Of a stretch of 64,000 bases of DNA, positions 16,934-25,166 are shown one piece after another. The notes below the pieces were generated by a model. The model saw nothing but the letters and a program-made list of their open reading frames with translations, was not told the DNA's origin and made no database searches. How positions within the stretch are numbered: position 1 is the stretch's first letter; every line of letters begins with the position of its first letter. This DNA comes from Streptomyces caelestis (GTDB taxonomy: Bacteria > Actinomycetota > Actinomycetes > Streptomycetales > Streptomycetaceae), in NCBI RefSeq assembly GCF_001279005.1, contig NZ_LGCN01000017.1, positions 124,001-188,000 on the forward strand, read 5' to 3'. A program made the translations under genes and the position numbers.

Positions 16934-17292
16934 ATTCAGAGGTCGTGGAACTGCCCGTCCTGCAGGACGGCGACGCGGCGCCGTGCTGCCCGCCGATCAC
17001 CGCCGGTGAGCTGTCCCCGGCGGACGCGGAGAAGATGGCCGCCATGTTCAAGGCGCTCTCGGACCCGGTGCGCCTGCGCCTCTTCTCCAAGATCGCCTCC
17101 CATCCGGGCGGCGAGGCGTGCGTGTGCGACATCGCCGACGTCGGCGTCTCCCAGCCGACCGTCTCCCACCACCTCAGGAAGCTCCGCGAGGCCGGCCTGC
17201 TGACCTCGGAGCGGCGCGGCACCTGGGTCTACTACCAGGTCGCCCCGTCCGTGGTGGCGGCCATGGCCGCCCTGCTCGACCTGCGCGGCTGA
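16927..17292 (+). CDS. arsR: ArsR-family arsenic-responsive repressor
   Basis: A 121-residue winged-helix regulator. KALSDPVRLRLFSKI starts the domain and VSQPTVSHHLRKLREAGLL is the recognition helix, followed by the wing ERRGTWVYYQV. Cysteines are Cys20-Cys21 (APCCPP) and Cys65/Cys67 (ACVCD). An N-terminal vicinal pair plus a later cysteine resembles the arsenite site of Corynebacterium ArsR1, rather than the E. coli CVC-only site. It is divergent from the small CxxC protein, ArsO and MFS genes. The start ATG sits inside an inverted repeat, its likely own operator. Confidence 0.93.
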   Translation: MSNSEVVELPVLQDGDAAPCCPPITAGELSPADAEKMAAMFKALSDPVRLRLFSKIASHPGGEACVCDIADVGVSQPTVSHHLRKLREAGLLTSERRGTWVYYQVAPSVVAAMAALLDLRG

Positions 17293-17488
17293 CCACCGCC
17301 CGAGCCGGATCCACGGCCAGACGCCGCGGCCGGGCGGGACGGCGACGACGTCGCCGGGCGAGGCGGCCCCACCGGCGCCGCGCCGGCGTCCAGGATCACG
17401 TGGTCGAGGCCCTGGTGGCGCAGGCGGTGGCCGGCGGCGAGCCGGTCTGGCCGCCGCCGACCACCACCACGTCCGTGTGCTGCGTCAC
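17293..17488 (-). pseudogene. Truncated, frameshifted FAD-dependent oxidoreductase stub behind acr3
   Basis: A GTG at 17488 overlaps the acr3 stop (GTGA) and begins MTQHTDVVVVGGGQ, the FAD-binding N-terminus of a flavin oxidoreductase of the CzcO/thioredoxin-reductase type. After about 15 codons the frame runs to a stop. In a neighbouring frame the expected continuation GHRLRHQGLDHVILD is readable, so a frameshift is present. Homology then ends at the arsR stop, so the rest is deleted. In Streptomyces ars clusters a reductase-like gene (arsT) often follows acr3; this is probably its remnant. Confidence 0.7.
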
Positions 17489-18594
17489 GGCGCCGTCGTC
17501 ACCGTGCCGGCGGCGAACTTCTTGCGCCAGGCCAGCGCGACGTAGACCAGGCCGATCAGCACCGGGACTTCGATGAGCGGGCCGACGACGCCGGAGAGGG
17601 CCTGGCCGGAGGTGACGCCGAAGGTGGCGATGGCGACCGCGATGGCCAGCTCGAAGTTGTTGCCCGCCGCGGTGAACGCCAGCGTGGTGGTGCGGTCGTA
17701 GGCGAGCCCGAGGCCCTTCCCGAGGAGGAAGGTGCCGAAGAACATGACCGCGAAGTACACCAGCAGCGGCAGCGCGATCCGGGCGACGTCCCAAGGCTGG
17801 GAGGTGATGGTCTTGCCCTGCAGGGCGAAGAGGATGACGATCGTGAACAGCAGCCCGTACAGCGCCCAGGGGCCGATCCTCGGCAGGAAGCGCTGTTCGT
17901 AGCCTTCACGGCCCATCTTCCGCTCGCCGATCCGGCGGGTCAGGAAGCCGGCCAGCAGCGGGACGCCGAGGAAGACGACCACGTTCAGGGCGATCTCCCC
18001 CATCGAGATGTCCAGGTGCTCCCCGTCGCCGAGACCGAGCCAGCCGGGCAACAGGTCGAGGTAGAACCAGCCCAGCAGACCGAACGCGATGACCTGGAAG
18101 ACGCTGTTGAGGGCGACCAGGACGGCCGCGGCCTCGCGGTCGCCGCAGGCCAGGTCGTTCCAGATGATGACCATGGCGATGCAACGGGCCAGGCCCACGA
18201 TGATCAGGCCGGTGCGGTACTCGGGCAGGTCCGGCAGGAAGATCCACGCCAGGGCGAACATCACCGCGGGTCCGAGGATCCAGTTGACGACCAGGGAGGA
18301 GATCATCAGCTTCCGGTCGCCGGTGACGGCGTCCAGCCGGTCGTAGCGGACCTTGGCCAGGACCGGGTACATCATGATCAGCAGGCCGAGCGCGATCGGC
18401 AGGGAGATCCCGCCGACCTCCACCTTCGCCAGCGCGTCGTTCAGTCCGGGAATCGCTCGCCCGAGTCCCAGGCCGACGGCCATGGCGAGGAGGATCCACA
18501 CCGCGAGGTAGCGGTCGAGGGTGGAGAGCTTCTTGACGATCGAGTCGTCCCCGACCCCGGCCGGAGCGGATGTGGTGGGCTCGGTGGAGGTCAC
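17485..18594 (-). CDS. acr3: Acr3-type arsenite efflux permease
   Basis: A 369-residue membrane protein with 10 predicted hydrophobic segments. The Acr3 signature GLARCIAMVIIWNDLACGD contains Cys138, matching the TM4 cysteine essential for Acr3 transport. The later block AAGNNFELAIAVAIATFG contains the conserved glutamate. It exports arsenite using the proton gradient. Its ATG overlaps the ArsR2 stop by 4 nt, and the relic of a reductase is fused behind it in the same coupled manner. The product is unrelated in sequence to E. coli ArsB, although Streptomyces annotations often call it ArsB. Confidence 0.93.
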   Translation of the reverse strand: MTSTEPTTSAPAGVGDDSIVKKLSTLDRYLAVWILLAMAVGLGLGRAIPGLNDALAKVEVGGISLPIALGLLIMMYPVLAKVRYDRLDAVTGDRKLMISSLVVNWILGPAVMFALAWIFLPDLPEYRTGLIIVGLARCIAMVIIWNDLACGDREAAAVLVALNSVFQVIAFGLLGWFYLDLLPGWLGLGDGEHLDISMGEIALNVVVFLGVPLLAGFLTRRIGERKMGREGYEQRFLPRIGPWALYGLLFTIVILFALQGKTITSQPWDVARIALPLLVYFAVMFFGTFLLGKGLGLAYDRTTTLAFTAAGNNFELAIAVAIATFGVTSGQALSGVVGPLIEVPVLIGLVYVALAWRKKFAAGTVTTAP

Positions 18595-18899
18595 GGGCAG
18601 GCCCTCTTGTTCTCGGCGGCGGTGCGGGCGGAGGCGGCGAGTTCGGCGAACTGTTCGGACAGGCCGGTCAGGACCTCGGGCTTGAGCTTGTAGTAGGTGT
18701 AGCGGCCGCAGGGCTCGGTCTCCACGATCCCGGCCTCGCGCAGCACCTTCATGTGGTTGGAGAGGTTGGTCTGCTTGGCTCCGGTCTCCTCGACCAGGTG
18801 CGTCGTGCAGAGCGTCTCGCGCGCCAGGAGGGTCACGATCCGAAGGCGGAGCGGATCACCCAGCACCCGGATCACATCAGGATCGACTGAAGTCAGCAT
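18591..18899 (-). CDS. arsR: ArsR/SmtB-family regulator 2
   Basis: A 102-residue winged-helix repressor. RVLGDPLRLRIVTLLARETL leads into the DNA-binding helix KQTNLSNHMKVLREAGIV and the wing CGRYTYYKLKP. Cysteines at 31, about 64 and 101 (TLCTTH, EPCGRY, KRACP) differ in placement from the first ArsR and resemble the spread seen in CmtR-like sensors. The two regulators may therefore sense different ligands or affinities. Its stop overlaps the acr3 start. It is divergent from arsC with a palindrome between. Confidence 0.9.
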   Translation of the reverse strand: MLTSVDPDVIRVLGDPLRLRIVTLLARETLCTTHLVEETGAKQTNLSNHMKVLREAGIVETEPCGRYTYYKLKPEVLTGLSEQFAELAASARTAAENKRACP

Positions 18900-18924
18900 G
18901 CACTGATACTTTCACATCATCGCC

Positions 18925-18938
18925 CGCTGATATCAGCG
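18925..18938. promoter_or_regulatory. Palindromic operator between arsR2 and arsC
   Basis: A perfect 14-bp palindrome CGCTGATATCAGCG lies in the 95-bp divergent region. It is the obvious candidate site for ArsR2, controlling both the arsR2-acr3 operon and arsC. A related but imperfect TGATA element (CACTGATACTTTC) lies just to the left, beside the arsR2 start codon, and may be a second half-site. Confidence 0.6.
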
Positions 18939-18994
18939 AAGGTTGAAGTCATTGGCGGCTGGGTTCCGCCATGCGACGAGAAAGAACGATCATC

Positions 18995-19408
18995 ATGGCC
19001 GACAAGCCGTCCGTACTGTTCGTCTGCGTCCACAACGCCGGCCGCTCCCAGATGGCCGCCGGCTTCCTCCAGCACCTCGCGGGCGACCGTATCGAGGTCC
19101 GCTCCGCCGGCTCCGTCCCGGGCGACCAGGTCAACCCGGCCGCGGTGGAGGCGATGAAGGAGGCCGGTGTGGACATCACCGGCGCCAAGCCGAAGATCCT
19201 CACCACCGAGGCCGTCCAGGCGTCCGACTACGTCATCACCATGGGCTGTGGTGACGCCTGCCCGGTCTTCCCCGGCAAGAAGTACCTCGACTGGGCCCTG
19301 GAGGATCCGGCCGGCAAGGGCGTCGACGCAGTCCGCCCCATCCGCGACGGGATCAGGACGCGCATCGTGGCCCTCATCGCCGAGATCGACGCGAAGCGGG
19401 AGACGTGA
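18995..19408 (+). CDS. arsC: Arsenate reductase (low-molecular-weight phosphatase type)
   Basis: A 137-residue protein with the LMW-PTP-like P-loop CVHNAGRSQ (catalytic Cys11) and the redox pair in GCGDACP (Cys85, Cys89). These provide the relay cysteines of thiol-coupled ArsC. It reduces arsenate to arsenite for export by Acr3. ATG 18995 begins MADKPSVLFVC, matching the family; ATG 18971 would add eight residues without homology. It is divergent from arsR2-acr3, sharing the palindromic operator. Whether thioredoxin or mycothiol is the reductant cannot be decided from the sequence. Confidence 0.93.
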   Translation: MADKPSVLFVCVHNAGRSQMAAGFLQHLAGDRIEVRSAGSVPGDQVNPAAVEAMKEAGVDITGAKPKILTTEAVQASDYVITMGCGDACPVFPGKKYLDWALEDPAGKGVDAVRPIRDGIRTRIVALIAEIDAKRET

Positions 19409-19669
19409 ACCGTCCCGGGGCAGGCAGAACTCCCGGAGCGTCCCGAGTTCGGTGGTGGCCCGGTAGTGGTCGTTCTCGTACTCGCCGGGCGGGACGTGGT
19501 CGCCGACCGTCGCGGTCCCTCCGACACCGGCCGGGTGGGTCCGGCCCAGGGCCGGAGAGACCGCGAGGACGGCGAGCGGGAGTCGAGCCTGCCTGCTCCG
19601 GACGGTGATCGCCAGGACCGCCGTGACCGCGGCGGGCGTGAGGTGGAGCAGGTTGCCACGGAGGCCCAC
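19409..19669 (-). pseudogene. 3'-truncated gene remnant at the right edge of the ars cluster
   Basis: The minus-strand frame from GTG 19669 has strong GC preference at third positions for about 87 codons. It encodes a hydrophobic N-terminal segment (LTPAAVTAVLAITV) followed by GEYENDHYRATTELGTLREF. The frame then runs without a stop into the antisense of arsC, so its true 3' end is missing. AAGGAGG lies about 14 nt upstream of the GTG. It looks like a gene cut when the arsenic cluster was inserted. The family is not recognised. Confidence 0.45.
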
Positions 19670-19790
19670 CCGGGTTCTCGTTCCTCCTTGATGCGGTCGT
19701 ACTCGGCCGGTAGCGGTCTGCTCGCGGTGACGCCTTCCGTGGCGGCCACGGCCCTTCCTGAGCTCGGGTCCCGGTGGGACCGATGAGTGG

Positions 19791-19825
19791 GCGGGCAGGG
19801 ATCCGACGCTCCGGGCCCTGCCCGC
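19791..19825. terminator. Hairpin terminator after the membrane-effector gene
   Basis: A perfect 10-bp stem GCGGGCAGGG / CCCTGCCCGC with a 15-nt loop lies about 20 nt beyond the stop of the 661-residue membrane protein. There is no T-run, as is usual in Streptomyces. Confidence 0.55.
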
Positions 19826-19843
19826 TCCGAAGGCCCGGGAGAC

Positions 19844-21829
19844 TCAGCCGACAGCGTGGAAGGACGGCAGGTTCTTGGAGTTGCTTCGTTCGATCCAGCC
19901 CTTTCCGTCCGCCGCGATCCCCTCCAAAAGGCGGAAGGTGTGGATGAAACCGGCCGCATCGAGGTTGACTTCGGAAATTTCCTCGGCGTCCTCGTCCGGC
20001 GCGAGTTGATGGCTGTCGGCGTCCTTGACGCGAATGTTCCTGGCCGGTCCGTTGGTGAGGAAGAGCTCCAGGTCGTAGCCGACCTCGCTGCGTTCCGTGA
20101 CCTGCACGGAGGACAACGCGTCGAACCGGTAGTTGCTTCGCTGCCGATTCCCGCGTTTCGCGTCGGTGAAATCGAATTCCGAGCTCACTTCACGAACGCC
20201 GTCCTGTGTGACCAGGAAAAGACGGAAGCTGTAGCGCGAGTACCGCCAGGGGCCGCCCTTCACCCGCCCTCGCTTGTAGGGGCGCGCGGGTGTCACCAGG
20301 ATGGTGTGGGTGATCACATCGCGCCAGGTGAGCTGGTAGTGGCGGAGCGCTTCGTCGACGAACAGCGTCTTGTCGCAGGCGAGCCAGGTCTCCATTTCCT
20401 GCTCACTGGGGCGGGTGGCGTCCAGGAACGACTTCCAGTTCTGGTACGCGGCTTGGCGCACAGCCAGCTGCTCCTGGTATTCCCTGGTTTCCTCGGCCAG
20501 TCGGCGGTCCTCACCCCGGGCCTCCAGCCACGAGGACCCGGCCGCGTGTCCGGACCAGACCGCGCCGCCCACGGCCAGGACGGCCAGCAGCAGCTGCGGC
20601 GCGCCGACGCCTGAGGCCACTGTTACGAGCAGGGCCAGAGTCGTGAGGCCGACAACGCCGAGGGCGACCACGCACAGCGCCTTCGTCCCCGCCGGCGTCT
20701 GGTTCTGGTGGTGGTGATCGAACAGAGTGCCTTTGCTGTAGCGGTCCCGGGCGTCCTCGGCGAGATGGCGGATCAGCCAGTTGACCCGGTCCACGCCGAT
20801 TCGGCTTTCCCGGTAGAGGACCGCGATCTCGGCGACGAGGCTGTTGCGGATGTGGACGGTATGACCGAGCCATTCGTGCGGGGCGATTCCATGGGGCACG
20901 CGGATGCCGAAGTAGTGGTCGAACGAATGACGGACCTGGTTGGTGAACCCGTCCCCGGCAGAGGCGGGATCACGCGGGTGCGGGACCTGGAGCACACGGT
21001 TCCTGGTCCTCAGCCGATGTTCCTGGAACCACCATCGGCGACCGAAGTGAGCTGCGGTCAGACCCGCACCGAGCGCCACCGGCAACTCGACGGCTGCCGC
21101 GGCCGGGTCCGCGACCAGGGCCAGGACGCAGAGGAATGCGGTGGCGACGACGAACAGGCCGACTCGGACCGGGAGGGCCTCCTGGGCGGCGGCGACGGTG
21201 CTCGGACGGGGTGGCAGGGCCCGTGGCCCGATGGGGTCGGGTTCGAAATAGGCCCAGACCCGTTGGGCCCGGTGGTCGCCGAAGCGAGCCGCCTCGGCCC
21301 GCTGGCGGTGCTCGGCCCACAGGCTGTCCTTCAGCCCTCCGGTGAGCACCAGGTCGAAGTGGTGGAGGATCATGTCACGCAGACCGGGTGACAGGGCTCG
21401 CAACCGCTCCAGTACGCGTCCTGTTTCACCGTCCGGGATGCTGAGCGTCTCCAGCAGTTCGAAAGCGACGCACAGCGTGTCCTTCCACTTCCCCTCGGTG
21501 TATCCCGGTACGAGCCCGGAGGCACGGTGCAGCCGCTGGCGCTCCTCGGTGCTGAGGTCGTCGTAGGCACGTCCACTGAGCATGGCGAGCACCCAGTGGA
21601 AACGGACCTCCGCGTTGTCGTGTCCGTTGGCGATCGCGTCACTGATCAAGTCGCGAGCGCGGCTGGGGACGCCATCCTCCAGGAACCGCACACCGGTCTT
21701 GTACTTCTGCTGAGGTGACGCATCCTGGTGGCCGATGGAGACGTGGGCGTTGTGCACGACTCCGGCCTGGATTCCGACGGTGGAGCCGTAATCGGCTGAA
21801 TTGTGCGTGACACTGTTGCCGTCGTTCAC
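19844..21829 (-). CDS. Membrane protein with N-terminal amyloid-signalling-like motif (putative effector)
   Basis: A 661-residue protein, family not recognised. Residues 10-33 form a Gly/Val/Asn motif with the core STVGIQAGVV, very like the STVGIMAGSV motif in the upstream phosphorylase. Helical repeat-like sequence covers about 40-200. Hydrophobic pairs occur at about 222-262 and 392-440, giving four membrane segments. The C-terminal about 180 residues are soluble with many aromatic and charged residues and may form a PH-like beta domain (SVQVTERSEVGYDLELFLTN). It is the last gene of a three-gene operon, with its ATG overlapping the previous stop by 4 nt. A role as membrane-acting effector recruited through the shared motif is inferred. 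Confidence 0.8.
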   Translation of the reverse strand: MNDGNSVTHNSADYGSTVGIQAGVVHNAHVSIGHQDASPQQKYKTGVRFLEDGVPSRARDLISDAIANGHDNAEVRFHWVLAMLSGRAYDDLSTEERQRLHRASGLVPGYTEGKWKDTLCVAFELLETLSIPDGETGRVLERLRALSPGLRDMILHHFDLVLTGGLKDSLWAEHRQRAEAARFGDHRAQRVWAYFEPDPIGPRALPPRPSTVAAAQEALPVRVGLFVVATAFLCVLALVADPAAAAVELPVALGAGLTAAHFGRRWWFQEHRLRTRNRVLQVPHPRDPASAGDGFTNQVRHSFDHYFGIRVPHGIAPHEWLGHTVHIRNSLVAEIAVLYRESRIGVDRVNWLIRHLAEDARDRYSKGTLFDHHHQNQTPAGTKALCVVALGVVGLTTLALLVTVASGVGAPQLLLAVLAVGGAVWSGHAAGSSWLEARGEDRRLAEETREYQEQLAVRQAAYQNWKSFLDATRPSEQEMETWLACDKTLFVDEALRHYQLTWRDVITHTILVTPARPYKRGRVKGGPWRYSRYSFRLFLVTQDGVREVSSEFDFTDAKRGNRQRSNYRFDALSSVQVTERSEVGYDLELFLTNGPARNIRVKDADSHQLAPDEDAEEISEVNLDAAGFIHTFRLLEGIAADGKGWIERSNSKNLPSFHAVG

Positions 21830-22989
21830 GACACGTCACCCGCCGCGACGACCAGGGGCGCCAGCCTGGCCACCAGCTCGGGAAACTCCGCGACCAGACC
21901 GCGTAATCTCTTGAGTGCCATGGTCGCCCTCTTGGACGCATCGGGAGTGTTCTCACCCGCCGCCCGACGGGCGACGCCCAGCTCGGCCCGCGCCTCTCGG
22001 TAGGTGTCGTCGTCGAGGGCGCCCTCGGCGTGGTGCCGCATCAGGCGTTCACGGAAACGGTCCAGTTCCGCGACCAGGTCCGCCGGGCCGGTCACCTTCG
22101 GGTCCGCGTTGAAATGGACACTGCTTTCCTTGACGGAGCCGGCCATGATGCCGACGGTGCTGTTGTGGGCGGTGTTGCTGACGTGAGCTCCGAGCCTGTC
22201 GGTCGTACGGGCCCTGTCTGCCTGGGACATGGCGATCTGCTCCTGTTCTCCCACCAGTTCCACGGCCAGCCGTGTGGCGAATGCCGCCGCGTTCGCCGCG
22301 GCCCGTGGTTGCCAGTTGCGGTCCTTCGTGCTGTTCTTCGTGCCGTCCGCCCGGTCGCTGATTCCCCGGATGATGGCCACCGGCGCCCCGTTGAGATGAC
22401 CGGCCTGCGCCACGCCGGCGGCCTCCATCTCGATCGCGAGCGCGTCGTTGTAGTGCTCCCGGATCCACCGGGCCTCGGCCGAGATCCTCGAGTTCTGCAC
22501 GATCTCACCGGCGGCGATCGCACCGAAGCGCACCTGCGGCGCGCGCCCCTGACCGGGCGAGCCGTCGACCCAGTCGTTCATGCGAGCCAGATGCGAGCCG
22601 AGCTGGCTGATGCCGTGCGCCGTCTCCCACACCCGGGGGCGGCTCTTGAGCCCGTCGTCCTCGCTGGTTCCTCCGTGGTAGGCGTACACGTGTGTGGCCA
22701 TCACCACGTCGCCCAGCCTGGCGGTGTCCCACAGCGCACCGGCGACGCCGACGAACAACACGGCCACCGGCGAGAACTCCTGTACCGCGCGCTCGGCGAT
22801 CACCGCGGCGGAATGATTCCCTTTGCTGGTCAGACCGAGCGCGACACGGCATGAGGTGCCCTGAACGGTTCCCACCTCGAACAGCGTCCCGCGCTCATGA
22901 CGGTGCACCTGCGCACCGGCCAGTTTCCGGTGCACGGCCTGGTACTCGAGATTGAGGGCGGTGAGGATCACCACCAGGTCTTTCTGCAT
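21826..22989 (-). CDS. Nucleoside phosphorylase/MTAN-like protein with C-terminal signalling motif
   Basis: A 387-residue protein. Residues 1-245 match the PNP/UDP phosphorylase fold. Glu15 is in LNLEYQAV, FVGVAGALWDTARLGDVV spans 79-96, AIEMEAAG has Glu187/Glu189, and Asp212 is in GISDRADG, so the catalytic set of MTAN-type N-glycosidases looks intact. A linker leads to a motif at 271-293 with the core STVGIMAGSV, then a helical tail (RFRERLMRHHAEGAL, KRLRGLVAEFPELV). Such phosphorylase modules occur in predicted nucleotide-dependent conflict systems, where they may sense or destroy nucleosides or NAD-like molecules. It starts 1 nt after the Nudix stop and overlaps the membrane-effector gene. 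Confidence 0.88.
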   Translation of the reverse strand: MQKDLVVILTALNLEYQAVHRKLAGAQVHRHERGTLFEVGTVQGTSCRVALGLTSKGNHSAAVIAERAVQEFSPVAVLFVGVAGALWDTARLGDVVMATHVYAYHGGTSEDDGLKSRPRVWETAHGISQLGSHLARMNDWVDGSPGQGRAPQVRFGAIAAGEIVQNSRISAEARWIREHYNDALAIEMEAAGVAQAGHLNGAPVAIIRGISDRADGTKNSTKDRNWQPRAAANAAAFATRLAVELVGEQEQIAMSQADRARTTDRLGAHVSNTAHNSTVGIMAGSVKESSVHFNADPKVTGPADLVAELDRFRERLMRHHAEGALDDDTYREARAELGVARRAAGENTPDASKRATMALKRLRGLVAEFPELVARLAPLVVAAGDVS

Positions 22990-23733
22990 CTATTCCCTTT
23001 CCTCTCTCGTGCTTTCTTCCGTCGCGGGCGGCACAGGTCGGATCAGCGGCGGGAACAACACCGTCTTAGGGCCGGTCCGGTACAGCCGCGCGGGCCGGCC
23101 CCCCGTGCTCCTGCGACCGGAGCCGGCGGGGATGATGAATCCCTCCACGGCCTGGACTTTCCGGTAGAAATTCCGGGTGTCGAGTTCGGTGCCCCACACC
23201 GCCTCGTACACCTGCTGCAACTCGGCTATGGTGAAAAGCTCCCCGCAGAATGCCGTGGCCAGCGCCGAGGATTCGAGTTTGGTACGCGCGCGTTCGATTC
23301 CGTCCGTCACGATCCGGCGGTGGTCGAAGGCCAGTTCCACCTCACCCGACAGGACGTCTTTCGCGGGAACCCACGCGGCATCCATGGCATCCGTTCCCGC
23401 GACCGGCTCGGGGAGTCCCGGCGCGATCGCCAAGTGGGCCACGGAGACGACTCGCCCCCGTGGATCACGGCCCGCGGCCCCGTAGGTGGCCAGCTGTTCG
23501 AGGTGCACCCACCCTGCGGTCAGAGCGGTTTCCTCGCTCAACTCGCGGTGGGCGGCGTCCAGGATCTCCTCACCGGCGTGGTTGAGGAATCCGCCGGGCA
23601 GGGCCCGCATGCCCTGGAAAGGAGCTTCGCCCCGCTCCACGAGCAGGACGCACAGTCGCCCCTCGCGCAGCGTCAGGATCACGAGATCGACCGTCAGGAG
23701 CACGGATGGAGGTGACCAGGCATCAGCTTGCAT
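22990..23733 (-). CDS. Nudix hydrolase fused to an NrtR-like winged helix
   Basis: A 247-residue protein. The Nudix domain holds the box GGFLNHAGEEILDAAHRELSEET at about 55-77, in which Gly, Glu and the RExxEE core are all kept. The C-terminal about 80 residues (AELQQVYEAVW, NFYRKVQAVEGFI) match the winged helix of NrtR regulators, which bind ADP-ribose and control NAD genes. ATG 23733 (MQADAWSPPSVLLTVDLV) fits the family; an ATG at 23781 adds residues encoded by promoter-like DNA and lacks a ribosome binding site. It is first in the operon with the phosphorylase and membrane protein and may be its ligand-sensing regulator as well as an enzyme. Confidence 0.88.
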   Translation of the reverse strand: MQADAWSPPSVLLTVDLVILTLREGRLCVLLVERGEAPFQGMRALPGGFLNHAGEEILDAAHRELSEETALTAGWVHLEQLATYGAAGRDPRGRVVSVAHLAIAPGLPEPVAGTDAMDAAWVPAKDVLSGEVELAFDHRRIVTDGIERARTKLESSALATAFCGELFTIAELQQVYEAVWGTELDTRNFYRKVQAVEGFIIPAGSGRRSTGGRPARLYRTGPKTVLFPPLIRPVPPATEESTREERE

Positions 23734-23833
23734 GCCAGGTAAGGTACTTGGGTTACTGTCACTTTCACAAGAAGGGGACATGGGGGCCGCTCGTGCGGTG
23801 GGGAGGAGGCCCTCCGAGCGGTCGACTCGTCGT

Positions 23834-23867
23834 CCGCTCCGCGGCCGGGCGTGAACCGGCGGAGCGG
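23834..23867. terminator. Hairpin between the Nudix promoter and the MFS gene end
   Basis: Arms CCGCTCCGC and GCGGAGCGG pair perfectly, with inner CCGG/CCGG pairing. It lies about 100 nt beyond the MFS stop on the minus strand, and is a likely terminator insulating the downstream Nudix operon. Confidence 0.5.
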
Positions 23868-23963
23868 CTCAGGGGACGGGTGATCGTGTTCCAGGAAGGC
23901 CGGGAGGACGCCCCGGGACGTGTGATCCGCCGCACGGTGCGGCGTGCACGTCGTGGCCGGCCG

Positions 23964-25166
23964 TCAGGAGGCGCCCCGCGGAGAGCGGGCGGAGGGGGCG
24001 CCCTTGCCGAAGGCGCGCATGGCGAGGGCGCCGGCCAGGGGGCCGGGGGCGAGGAGGAGGAAGGCGTACTCCCAGCCGACGGCCTCGGCCAGCAGGGGGG
24101 TGAGCTGGATGCTGACGACGGTGAGGGCGAAGCCGATCGCGGTCTGGCCGGTGAGCGCCGTGCCGATGTAGCGGTGGTCGGCGACCTCGCTCAGCGAGGT
24201 GGAGAACACCCCCGAGTCGGCGATCACGGCGGCGCCCCACAGTGCGCAGAAGGCGAACAGGAGCGGCGGCGGGGCGTGGAAGAGGAGCGGGGAGAGCAGG
24301 CAGCACAGGCCGCTGAGGAGAAGCGCCGTCAGGGCGGCGGGAGAGCGGCCGAAGCGGTCCGCGCCCCAGCCGCCGAGGAGGCAGCCGGCCGCTCCGCCGA
24401 GTCCCATGGCGAGGAACACCGTGATCTCCACCGAGCCCGGGAGTCCTCCCGCGGCGGGGGCCGCCAGCAGGAAGGACGGGATCCAGGTCCACAGGGCGTA
24501 GAGCTCCCACATGTGCCCGAAGTAGCCGAGGTTGGCCAGGCGCGGCCCGCGTTCGGTGAACATGGCCAGCGCGTACCGGGGGTTGCGGGCGGGAGCGGAC
24601 GACGCCGTGTGGGGGCCGGGCCGGACGAGGGCCAGGGCGACGACGGAGCCCGCGAGTCCGGCCGCCGCCGCGGCGAGCAGGACACCGCGCCAGGGCAGGG
24701 AGCCCAGCCCGGCGATGAGGTGGGGAAGCGTGGAGCCGAGGGTGAGGGCGGCGATGAGGACGCCCATGGTCCTGCCCCGTCCGGCGCTGCCGGACCACGA
24801 GGCCATGAGCTTCATGCCGGTGGGATAGACCCCGGCCAGGAACATCCCGGTCATGAAGCGCAGCGGGACGGCGACGGCCGGCCCGTCGGCGACCAGGGCC
24901 AGCGCCACGGTGCAGACGGCGGCCGCCGCGGCACTGGCGGCGAGCAGGCGCTGGGGCGGGACGCGGTCCGCCAGGTTCAGGGCGGTCGAGGCCACGGCCC
25001 CGGCGACGAAACCGAACTGCACGGAGGCCGTCAGCCACACCGCGCCGCCGGCCGTGAGCCCCCAGTCGCTGCGCAGGCCGGGGACCACCGCCGACATGGA
25101 GAACCACACGGCGAGGCCGAGCACCTGCACGGCGGCGATCGCACCGCGTCGCACCCCGACGTTCAC
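23964..25166 (-). CDS. MFS transporter
   Basis: A 400-residue major facilitator with about 12 hydrophobic segments. GRGRTMGVLIAALTLGSTLPH forms the central part and GGWGADRFGRSP is a motif-A-like loop between TM8 and TM9. GTG 25166 is chosen because GGGAGGGGGC lies 4 nt upstream and the protein then starts shortly before TM1. The substrate is unknown. A GNAT acetyltransferase lies 98 nt upstream on the same strand and could be co-transcribed, perhaps a self-protection pair (modification plus export); this is inference. Confidence 0.88.
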   Translation of the reverse strand: MNVGVRRGAIAAVQVLGLAVWFSMSAVVPGLRSDWGLTAGGAVWLTASVQFGFVAGAVASTALNLADRVPPQRLLAASAAAAAVCTVALALVADGPAVAVPLRFMTGMFLAGVYPTGMKLMASWSGSAGRGRTMGVLIAALTLGSTLPHLIAGLGSLPWRGVLLAAAAAGLAGSVVALALVRPGPHTASSAPARNPRYALAMFTERGPRLANLGYFGHMWELYALWTWIPSFLLAAPAAGGLPGSVEITVFLAMGLGGAAGCLLGGWGADRFGRSPAALTALLLSGLCCLLSPLLFHAPPPLLFAFCALWGAAVIADSGVFSTSLSEVADHRYIGTALTGQTAIGFALTVVSIQLTPLLAEAVGWEYAFLLLAPGPLAGALAMRAFGKGAPSARSPRGAS

